Below the pieces are notes generated by a model. That model did not search any database and had not been told where the DNA came from. It saw only the letters and a list, made by a program, of their open reading frames with translations. This document shows, piece after piece, positions 40,796 to 50,776 of a DNA stretch of 64,000 bases. Position 1 is the stretch's first letter. The number at the start of each line of letters is the position of its first letter. The DNA is from Apoderus coryli. Lineage: Eukaryota; Arthropoda; Insecta; Coleoptera; Attelabidae. A program made the translations under genes and the position numbers. The stretch is from positions 9,282,869-9,346,868 of the forward strand of contig OU452209.1 of NCBI GenBank assembly GCA_911728435.2. Reading direction: 5' to 3'.

Positions 40796-40977
40796 AAAAA
40801 ATGAAAAAAAAAATCAAAAAAAAAAAAAATTTCAAGGAAAAAAATGTTTCTATTATTAAAAAAAAATTTAAAAAAAAAAATTAAAAAAAAAAAATTTCAA
40901 AAAAAAAAATTTAAAAAAAAAAAAAATTAAAAAAAAAAAATTAAAAAAAAAAATAATTCAAAAATTAATTAAAAAAA
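40796..40977 (+). repeat. A-run tract preceding array 9
   Basis: A-runs of 8-13 bases are broken by TT, TTT and TTTC. It is close in sequence to the tract at 9291-9467. Confidence 0.75.
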
Positions 40978-43905
40978 AGTATTGCCAGAGCTGAAAATCT
41001 GAAAATGTTTCTATCTATTATTGAAAATAAATAGAAACATTTTTGAGTTACCCCGTAGAAAACCTCTAGGAGCATATAGTTTAACTTTCAAAGAAATCTT
41101 GAATTGAAACCCAAAGAAATCAAAAAATTATTCAAAATATTACTATTTCACCTTAACAAAATAAAGAAATACATTTTTGATTCACCCTGTATATAAATTT
41201 GAGCTTATAGTTTAACTTTCAAAGAAATCTTGATTTGAAATCTAAAGAAATCAAAAAATTATTCAAAATATTACTATTTCACCTTAACAAAATAAAGAAA
41301 TACATTTTTGATTCACCCTGTATATAAATTTGAGCTTATAGTTTAACTTTCAAAAAATCTTGATTTGAAATCTAAAGAAATCAAAAAGTTATTCAAAATA
41401 TTTCACCTTAACAAAATAAAGAAATACATTTTTGATTCACCCTGTATATAAATTTGAGCTTATAGTTTAACTTTCAAAAAATCTTGATTTGAAATCTAAA
41501 GATATCAAAAAGTTATTCAAAACAATACTATTTCACCTTAACAAAATAAAGAAATACATTTTTGATTCACCCTGTATATAAATTTGAGCTTATAGTTTAA
41601 CTTTCAAAAAATCTTGATTTGAAATCTAAAGAAATCAAAAAGTTATTCAAAATATTTCACCTTAACAAAATAAAGAAATACATTTTTGATTCACCCTGTA
41701 TATAAATTTGAGCTTATAGTTTAACTTTCAAAAAATCTTGATTTGAAATCTAAAGATATCAAAAAATTATTCCAAATATTACTATTTCGCCTTAACAAAA
41801 TAAAGAAATACATTTTTGATTCACCCTGTATATAAATTTGAGCTTATAGTTTAACTTTCAAAAAATCTTGATTTGAAATCTAAAGAAATCAAAAAGTTAT
41901 TCAAAACAATACTATTTCACCTTAACAAAATAAAGAAATACATTTTTGATTCACCCTGTATATAAATTTGAGCTTATAGTTTAACTTTCAAAAAATCTTG
42001 ATTTGAAATCTAAAGAAATCAAAAAGTTATTCAAAACAATACTATTTCACCTTAACAAAATAAAGAAATACATTTTTGATTCACCCTGTATATAAATTTG
42101 AGCTTATAGTTTAACTTTCAAAAAATCTTGATTTGAAATCTAAAGAAATCAAAAAGTTATTCAAAACAATACTATTTCACCTTAACAAAATAAAGAAATA
42201 CATTTTTGATTCACCCTGTATATAAATTTGAGCTTATAGTTTAACTTTCAAAAAATCTTGATTTGAAATCTAAAGAAATCAAAAAGTTATTCAAAATATT
42301 TCACCTTAACAAAATAAAGAAATACATTTTTGATTCACCCTGTATATAAATTTGAGCTTATAGTTTAACTTTCAAAAAATCTTGATTTGAAATCTAAAGA
42401 TATCAAAAAATTATTCCAAATATTACTATTTCGCCTTAACAAAATAAAGAAATACATTTTTGATTCACCCTGTATATAAATTTGAGCTTATAGTTTAACT
42501 TTCAAAAAATCTTGATTTGAAATCTAAAGAAATCAAAAAGTTATTCAAAACAATACTATTTCACCTTAACAAAATAAAGAAATACATTTTTGATTCACCC
42601 TGTATATAAATTTGAGCTTATAGTTTAACTTTCAAAAAATCTTGATTTGAAATCTAAAGATATCAAAAAATTATTCCAAATGTTACTATTTCGCCTTAAC
42701 AAAATAAAGAAATACATTTTTGATTCACCCTGTATATAAATTTGAGCTTATAGTTTAACTTTCAAAAAATCTTGATTTGAAATCTAAAGAAATCAAAAAG
42801 TTATTCAAAACAATACTATTTCACCTTAACAAAATAAAGAAATACATTTTTGATTCACCCTGTATATAAATTTGAGCTTATAGTTTAACTTTCAAAAAAT
42901 CTTGATTTGAAATCTAAAGAAATCAAAAAGTTATTCAAAACAATACTATTTCACCTTAACAAAATAAAGAAATACATTTTTGATTCACCCTGTATATAAA
43001 TTTGAGCTTATAGTTTAACTTTCAAAAAATCTTGATTTGAAATCTAAAGAAATCAAAAAGTTATTCAAAACAATACTATTTCACCTTAACAAAATAAAGA
43101 AATACATTTTTGATTCACCCTGTATATAAATTTGAGCTTATAGTTTAACTTTCAAAAAATCTTGATTTGAAATCTAAAGATATCAAAAAATTATTCCAAA
43201 TATTACTATTTCGCCTTAACAAAATAAAGAAATACATTTTTGATTCACCCTGTATATAAATTTGAGCTTATAGTTTAACTTTCAAAAAATCTTGATTTGA
43301 AATCTAAAGAAATCAAAAAGTTATTCAAAACAATACTATTTCACCTTAACAAAATAAAGAAATACATTTTTGATTCACCCTGTATATAAATTTGAGCTTA
43401 TAGTTTAACTTTCAAAAAATCTTGATTTGAAATCTAAAGAAATCAAAAAATTATTCAAAATATTTCACCTTAACAAAATAAAGAAATACATTTTTGATTC
43501 ACCCTGTATATAAATTTGAGCTTATAGTTTAACTTTTAAAAAAATCTTGATTTGAAATCTAAAGAAATCAAAAAGTTATTCAAAACAATACTATTTCACC
43601 TTAACAAAATAAAGAAATACATTTTTGATTCACCCTGTATATAAATTTGAGCTTATAGTTTAACTTTCAAAAAATCTTGATTTGAAATCTAAAGAAATCA
43701 AAAAGTTATTCAAAACAATACTATTTCACCTTAACAAAATAAAGAAATACATTTTTGATTCACCCTGTATATAAATTTGAGCTTATAGTTTAACTTTCAA
43801 AAAATCTTGATTTGAAATCTAAAGATATCAAAAAATTATTCCAAATATTACTATTTCACCTTAACAAAATAAAGAAATACATTTTTGATTCACCCTGTAT
43901 ATAAA
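40978..43905 (+). repeat. Satellite array 9, mixed monomer variants
   Basis: About 22 monomers. A marked variant (AAAGATATCAAAAAATTATT, then CCAAATATTACTATTTC) recurs at 41,755, 42,399, 42,659, 43,179 and 43,824. Spacings of 644, 260, 520 and 645 bp are close to whole numbers of monomers (5, 2, 4, 5) but are not one regular higher-order period. Confidence 0.95.
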
Positions 43906-45010
43906 TTTAAAGTGTACGTTAAAAATTTCTAAAGATTTAAAAGTTTTTCGATTGCAATCTACTTTAGACAAAATTAAAGAGCATCGAAAAGTGTCTTATT
44001 CCATAGATGAGGTTATGCAACCGTAAATACCATAATGATGTGTTGGAGGTTGCATAAGCATAAGATATTAAATAAAGGTCATTGATTGGTTTGGGTTGTA
44101 GCCCGTCTGCACATACTCAACTCCTCCCACTTCACGGGTCATTGAACTTTTTTGCATTATTAATTGAAATTGTAACCTTTCTGGTGGGAATAAATTTTAC
44201 TACTCTGCCAGATTTAGTTCATGTGAATAGCAGTAAAATAAAAATAAGTATAAATTATTAGTTTTTTTACATAAAATAATGTTTTAATATTTGTTATATT
44301 ATTGTGGGAGTTGCGTAAATTAAATTTGTTGGAAAATTAAGTATCTAATCATATTCCATGTGTAAATATATTGCGTGAAACTATGAGGAATATGTTTATG
44401 ATGAAAGTGTTCAAATAAAGTGTGGCAACCGCGATTTTCGCAATTTTTCTAGGTTATTGATGTACAAAGTGTCGAAGAATTTCCAACATTTTTAGTTTAC
44501 AATTAAAAATGTAATAAAGGGCCGTATCATACCGTAAAAGTGCACTCCCGTGTTTAGAACAGTGCCTAGTATAAATCAAAATGCTTTCATTGTATGTGTG
44601 GATGTTGAAAAAAGGTAAATTTATTGATTTAGTAGTAGCATTTTTTGCAGTTTTGTACTGTTGTTTTCTTGAATTTCCTCGTAGAAAAAGTTATTCACCT
44701 CCTTCTCGCACTTTAATTTCGGTTTTGTAGATCTAAATATATTAATAGAATACATAATTTTAATGCATTCAATCAGCTTTGATATATAGCCTATCGGGTG
44801 ATGCAAAAAATAAAGTTGCCATATAGGAAACACTGTTGGAACGCCTCCGGCGTTCCTTTGCGTTTATTCGCACACAACTTTGTGCTTTTTTTCCTCATTT
44901 TAGAAAGAAACGCGAAGATCACTCGTTATTATATATTAACAAGAAATCCCTTCGGGATTTCCCAGTCGTTGTGTGGTAGTTTTATCTATGAAAAAAGTCA
45001 TTGAGGGTTA
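43906..45010 (+). repeat. Spacer 10 with degenerate end module (type II hairpins)
   Basis: The usual end module is replaced by AAAGTGTACGTTAAAAATTT and a short AT segment, then a normal spacer with the core at 44,417. H1 is at 44,838-44,856. H3 and H2 are present. No gene is seen. Confidence 0.8.
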
Positions 45011-46619
45011 TAAAAAAAAATTAAAAAAAAATCAAGAAAAAAAATTTCAAGAAAAAAAATTTCAAGGAAAAAAATGTTTCTAAAAGTCTTAAAAAAATAG
45101 AGAAATACATTTTTGATTCACCCCGTATATAAATTTAAAACCTATGCTAAAAATTTCTCTTTTAAATAAAATAAAGTCACCTATCGCTGATGTTAAAAAA
45201 AAATAGAGAAATACATTTTTGATTCACCTTGTATATAAATTTCTATACATTTAAAATTTCTTAAATGTGGGATAATTAATGTTGTTTTTGTATCACCCTG
45301 TACATGGTGCTTATTAATTAAAATTGTTTTTGTACCTAAAAAAAAATCAAGAAAAAAAAATTATATTAATTAAAAAAAAGTATTGCCAGAGCTGAAAATC
45401 TGAAAATGTTTCTATTAAAATAAGGAAATACATTTTTGATTCACCCTGTATATAAATTTGACCTTATAGTTTAACTTTCACAGAAAACTTGATTTGAAAT
45501 CTAAAGAAATCAAAAAATTATTCAAAATATTACTATTTCACCTTAACAAAATAAAGAAATACATTTTTGATTCACCCTGTATATAAATTTGAGCTTATAG
45601 TTTAACTTTCAAAAAATCTTGATTTGAAATCTAAAGAAATCAAAAAGTTATTCAAAATATTACTATTTCACCTTAACAAAATAAAGAAATACATTTTTGA
45701 TTCACCCTGTATATAAATTTGAACTTATAGTTTAACTTTCAAAAAATCTTGATTTGAAATCTAAAGAAATCAAAAAGTTAATCAAAATATTACTATTTCA
45801 CCTTAACAAAATAAAGAAATACATTTTTGATTCACCCTGTATATAAATTTGAGCTTATAGTTTAACTTTCAAAGAAATCTTGCATTAAAACCCAAACAAA
45901 TCAAAAAATTATTCAAAATATTACTATTTCACCTAAACAAAATAAAGAAATACATTTTTGATTCACCCTGTATATAAATTTGAGCTTATAGTTTACCTTT
46001 CAAAGAAATCTTGATTTGAAATCTAAAGAAATCAAAAAGTTATTCAAAATATTACTATTTCACCTTAACAAAATAAAGAAATACATTTTTGATTCACCCT
46101 GTATATAAATTTGAGCTTATAGTTTAACTTTCAAAAAATCTTGATTTGAAATCTAAAGAAATCAAAAAGTTATTCAAAATATTACTATTTCACCTAAACA
46201 AAATAAAGAAATACATTTTTGATTCACCCTGTATATAAATTTGAGCTTATAGTTTAACTTTTAAAAAAATCTTGATTTGAAATCTAAAGAAATCAAAAAG
46301 TTATTCAAAATATTACTATTTCACCTAAACAAAATAAAGAAATACATTTTTGGTTCACCCTGTATATAAATTTGAGCTTATAGTTTAACTTTTAAAAAAA
46401 TCTTGATTTGAAATCTAAAGAAATCAAAAAATTATTCAAAATATTTCACTTTAACAAAATAAAGAAATACATTTTTGATTCACCCTGTATATAAATTTGA
46501 GCTTATAGTTTAACTTTCAAAAAATCTTGATTTGAAATCTAAAGAAATCAAAAAGTTAATATTACTATTTCACCTAAACAAAATAAAGAAATACATTTTT
46601 GATTCACCCTGTATATAAA
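45011..46619 (+). repeat. Rearranged short array 10
   Basis: The A-run tract is reduced to ~65 bp, and the array head is missing. Instead there is a jumble of end-module pieces (45,080-45,420), then about nine ordinary monomers ending in the shortened last monomer. One monomer has a unique GCATTAAAACCCAAACAAAT variant near 45,884. This unit has been rearranged relative to the others. Confidence 0.85.
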
Positions 46620-47952
46620 TTTAAAGCCTATGCTAAAAATTTCTCTTTTAAAGAAAATAAAAAGTCACTTATCGCTGTTAAGGTTCTGCAGCATGTCTAA
46701 AAGTCTTAAAAAAATAGAGAAATACATTTTTGATTCACCCCGTATATACATTTCTATACATTTAAAATTTCTTAAATGTGGGATAATTAATGTTGTTTTT
46801 GTATCACCCTGTACATGGTGCTTATTATTGAAAAATGTTTTTGTAAAAAAAATTATATTAATTAAAAAAAAGTATTGCCAGAGCTGAAAATCTGAAAATG
46901 TTTCTATTAAAATAAGGAAATCCCTATATTCCCTGTATATACTGAAACTCATCAAAAACATCAAATTTTTTACTTTAGACAAAATTAAAGAGCATCGAAA
47001 AGTGTCTTATTCCATAGATGAGGTTATGCAACCGTAAATACCATAATGATGTGTTGGAGGTTGCATAAGCATAAGATATTAAATAAAGGTCATTGATTGG
47101 TTGTAATTATTGAAATTGTAGCCCGTCTGCACATACTCAACTCCTCCCACTTCACGGGTCATTGAACTTTTTTGCATTATTAATTGAAATTGTAACCTTT
47201 CTGGTGGGAATAAATTTTACTACTCTGCCAGATTTAGTTCATGTGAATAGCAGTAAAATAAAAATAAGTATAAATTATTAGTTTTTTTACATAAAATAAT
47301 GTTTTAATATTTGTTATATTATTGTGGGAGTTGCGTAAATTAAATTTGTTGGAAAATTAAGTATCTAATCATATTCCATGTGTAAATATGTGAAACTATG
47401 AGGAATATGTTTATGATGAAAGTGTTCAAATAAAGTGTGGCAACCGCGATTTTCGCAATTTTTCTAGGTTATTGATGTACAAAGTGTCGACGAATTTCCA
47501 ACATTTTTAGTTTACAATTAAAAATGTAATAAAGGGCCGTATCATACCGTAAAAGTGCACTCCCGTGTTTAGAACAGTGCCTAGTATAAATCAAAATGCT
47601 TTTATTGTATGTGGGGATGTTACAAAAAGGTAAATTTATTGATTTAGTAGTAGCATTTTTTGCAGTTTTGTACTGTTGTTTTCTTGAATTTCCTCGTAGA
47701 AAAAGTTATTCACCTCCTTCTCACACTTTAATTACGTTTGTGCAGAGGTAAATAAATGATTAAAATACATAATTTTAATGCATCCAATCAGCTTTGATAA
47801 ATAGCCTATCGGGTGATGCAAAAAATAAAGTTGCCATATAGGAATCACTGTTGGAACGCATCCGGCGTTCCTTTGCGTTTATTCGCACACAACTTTGTGC
47901 TTTTTTTCCTCATTTTAGAAAGAAACGCGAAGATCACTCGTTATTATATATT
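46620..47952 (+). repeat. Last end module and spacer, truncated in the hairpin region
   Basis: Normal order to H1 (47,853-47,871, one arm base changed to GGAACGCA) and H3. Sequence leaves the repeat at TTATTATATATTA near 47,953, where other units continue into H2. This is the right border of the satellite domain. Confidence 0.85.
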
Positions 47953-47969
47953 AAATATTAATTTCAAAT

Positions 47970-48045
47970 ATTGTCTTGTAGCACAACGCGGTAAAGCTCA
48001 CTTGTTGCTTGTTGATACGTGAATTCGCAAGCGCCGTCTTTCTAC
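47970..48045 (+). repeat. Possible tRNA-derived SINE fragment
   Basis: A short GC-richer island at the right border of the satellite domain. TAGCACAACGCGGTAAAGC (47,979-47,997) resembles the A box of a tRNA gene and ATTCGCAAGC (near 48,023) loosely resembles a B box about 25 bp downstream. Both boxes have mismatches or insertions, so this is only a suggestion. Confidence 0.25.
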
Positions 48046-48116
48046 CCTTTCTGATGCCGCGTAGCTCTGACGTCACGTCTGGTCTGAGCGTGGTGCGTGG
48101 TACGCGGAATACAGGG

Positions 48117-49576
48117 TATTTAATATAATAAAGACACGTTTGGCTTTAAAAAAGTTCGTCAATATTTCGGATATATTTGAGAACTATACATTTTTGTACA
48201 CTTTTTTAAACCTCTTGCCTACGCTCAATGTTTTCCAAAAGTTAATCAGCACCTAGAAATATCCTGAACCATTTTTGTAACAAATTTGTTAAAAATCTGT
48301 TAAGTGAGTTTTGAGTTATCGTCTAAACAGATTTTTCTGCCCTTTTTTAGACTTTTCACGGACGCCTATGGTACGTACACACATTTTTTATCCTGTATTT
48401 TTAACACCAATTCAACTACATAAACTTCCTTTCGGAGACAATTTCGCATTAAAAGTTTGACGACGAAATGCGAATTATTGTGGAACCGACTATACATGTT
48501 ATGATCATAGCCTCTTTTAAAATACAGGTAAAGGGATTATTTTTTTTTCTGAAGTAATTAAAGTAAGTAAAGGATTATTTATTACCTATTTAAAAACACT
48601 TCAGGTACATAATGTCTGAAATGAGATTCATTCTGAAGTTGTATGTCCAAGTGTGTACATCAATATTAAAGTGTGGTTTCAAATTGTGTTTTTGTGCTAA
48701 AAAAATTTCTCGCAATGGCTGAAAACTTAGAACTGAGTGCATTATTAGAAGTGCCAATGCGTACGAGCAGTCCTTTGCCGTTTGAGGAGGAAGGAACGCG
48801 CTATCTAAACGAAATCGACGAGGATTTTATTGAGTTCGAGCGCGATTTATTGTTCAGACGCTATCTCAGTGGAGAAGAAATTTTCGAGTATATAGGAGAA
48901 CATAATCCACGGGATATACGAATAATATCCGGGAATGTAGTGCCGTGTAGAAACAAGCGCCGCATCTTCTATGCCTGGATAAGGAGAGTGGCCAAGACAA
49001 TGCGCAATGCTCTGAAGGGACTTCTGGAAATTGAAATTCAGCAAGCCGATGTGGAAGTGTATATGGCGCGATAAGTTTTTTTATTAGTGAAAAAAATTGT
49101 GTTACTTGATATGTAAATTGTAGTTTGATATTTAATTTTATGTTTTGTAAATATGTATGTAGATTGTATATTTTAGTTTTCTAATTAAGGCCTTTTAGTA
49201 TTATTTTAGTTTAGTTTTTTTTTGTATTTGTAAATTTTATTTTAGGGTAATTTGTGATTATAATCAATTCTTTTAAAAAGATGCGCTTGACTTTAATTCA
49301 ATTTAATTTTGTAATTTGTAAATTCAATTTATTGTTATTGTATATTTTTGTTGTTTTCCATTTATTATTATTAAATAAAAATATGTTTTTTTTGTTTATT
49401 TAAATTTTATTGTACAGTAATTTGATTATAATTCTTTTGTTGTTAATTTAATTATGTAATTTATTGTTATTGTATATTTTTGTTGTTTTCTTTGCAATAA
49501 AGGCTATTTATTATTATTATTAAATAAAAATAAGTTTTTTATTTTATTATAATTTACGATTAATTCATTATTTTGC
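48117..49576 (+). repeat. 1.46 kb tandem unit, copy A
   Basis: The unit starts at TATTTAATATAATAAAGACA and recurs at 49,577 (copy B) and 58,700 (copy C). Copies A and B are very similar over their full length, including about 600 bp of upstream sequence, a ~360 bp reading frame and ~500 bp of T-rich downstream DNA with several AATAAA signals (about 49,373, 49,497 and 49,523). The layout looks like a tandemly duplicated small gene with its own flanks. Confidence 0.9.
48715..49074 (+). CDS. Unrecognised 119-residue protein, intact copy
   Basis: I do not recognise this protein. The start is placed at ATG 48,715 because its context (CGCAATGG) is good and upstream codons are low-complexity. The frame is open in this direction for another 14 codons upstream without an ATG. 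The N-terminal third is acidic (runs of E and D around residues 24-45) and the second half is basic (RNKRR near residue 81, then RR and K residues). There is no signal peptide, membrane segment, zinc motif or low-complexity repeat. It is a single exon followed by T-rich sequence with AATAAA signals. Copy B, 1.46 kb downstream, carries the same frame broken. By my reading most base differences between the two frames change the amino acid, as expected if copy B is not under constraint. It could be a host gene, a domesticated element gene or a chance frame in a repeat. Confidence 0.45.
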   Translation: MAENLELSALLEVPMRTSSPLPFEEEGTRYLNEIDEDFIEFERDLLFRRYLSGEEIFEYIGEHNPRDIRIISGNVVPCRNKRRIFYAWIRRVAKTMRNALKGLLEIEIQQADVEVYMAR

Positions 49577-50184
49577 TATTTAATATAATAAAGACACGTT
49601 TGGCTTTAAAAAAGTTCGTCAATATTTCGGATATATTTGAGAACTATACATTTTTCGACCCTTTTTTAAACCTCTTGCCTACGCTCAATGTTTTCCAAAA
49701 TTTAATCAGCACCTAGAAATATCCTGAACCATTTTTGTAACAAATTTGTTAAAAATCTGTTAGGTGAGGTTTGAGTTATCGTCGAAACAGATTTTTTTGC
49801 CCTTTTTTAGACTTTTCACGGACGCCTATGGTACGTACACACATTTTTTATCCTGTATTTTTAACACCAATTCAACTACATAAACTTCCTTTCGGAGCCG
49901 ATTTCGCATTAAAGGTTTGACGTCAAATTGCGAATTATTGTGGAACCGACTATACATGTTATGATCATAGCCTCTTTTAAAATACAGGTAAAGGGATTAT
50001 TTTTTTTTCTGAAGTAAATAAAGTAAGTAAAGGATTATTTTTATTTATTTATTACCTGTTTAAAAACACTTCAGGTACATAATGTCTGAAATGAGATTCA
50101 TTCTGAAGTTGTATGTCGAAGTGTATACATCAATATTAAAGTGTGATTTAAAATTGTGTTTTTGTGCTAAAAAAATTTCTCGCA

Positions 50185-50544
50185 ATGGCTAAAAACTTAG
50201 AACTGAGTGCATTATTAGAAGTGCCAATGCGTACGAGCAGTCCTTTGCCGTTTGAGGAGGAAGGAACGCGCTATCTAAACAAAATCGACGAGGATTTTAT
50301 TGAGTTCGAGCGCGATTTATTGTTCAGACGCTATCTCAGTGGAGAGGAAATTTTCGAGTATACCTATAGGAGAACATAATCCACGGGATATACGAATAAT
50401 ATCCGGGAATGTCGTGCCGTGTAGAAACAAGCGCCGCAACTTCTGTGCCTGGGTAAGGAGAGTGGCCAAGGCAATGCGCAATGCGCTGAAGGGACTCCTG
50501 GAAATTGAAATTCAGCAAGTCGATGTGGAAGTGTATATGGCGCG
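50185..50544 (+). pseudogene. Broken second copy of the 119-residue gene
   Basis: The frame begins like copy A with two E-to-K changes, then carries four extra bases (CCTA, 50,363-50,366) after the codons for FEY. The remainder is shifted into another frame. The last coding bases (ATGGCGCG) are interrupted at 50,544 by the retrovirus, and the original stop region ATAAG lies at 58,195. Several further changes relative to copy A alter residues (I to N, Y to C, T to A, A to V). It is non-functional on two counts, and the frameshift may predate or postdate the insertion. Confidence 0.75.
50541..50544. repeat. Target site duplication, left
   Basis: CGCG immediately outside the left LTR, repeated at 58,191-58,194 outside the right LTR. 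The uninterrupted copy A has this sequence only once (GGCGCGATAAG), so the duplication is directly demonstrable. Four bases is the usual size for gypsy-type elements. Confidence 0.9.
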
Positions 50545-50765
50545 AATTTTGGATAAATTAACTTTGAAACGATTTTTAAAAAATTATAAAATCTTTATTA
50601 ACAGTAAAAACTTCAAATCTTTTATTTACAGCTACTAGTTTGAGAATGAATTTATATTTAATTTGCAAAACAGTTTTATATGAATTAAAATACAAACATA
50701 AGTGAAATATAATACTAAAGATAACAATAATTCTTAAATACTAAGTAATTTATGGGCTCGTAACT
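50545..50765 (-). repeat. 3' LTR of the errantivirus-like element
   Basis: 221 bp, identical by reading to 57,970-58,190. On the coding strand it begins AGTTACGAGC and ends ATCCAAAATT. It contains a CATATAAAAC box, which could act as a TATA element, and two AATAAA-type signals (GTAAATAAAAG and TTAATAAAG) in its 3' half. Confidence 0.95.
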
Positions 50766-50776
50766 CCTCCCTCCTT
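50766..50776 (-). promoter_or_regulatory. Polypurine tract
   Basis: AAGGAGGGAGG on the coding strand directly abuts the 3' LTR, the expected place for the plus-strand primer of reverse transcription. It overlaps the env stop codon by two bases. Confidence 0.85.
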
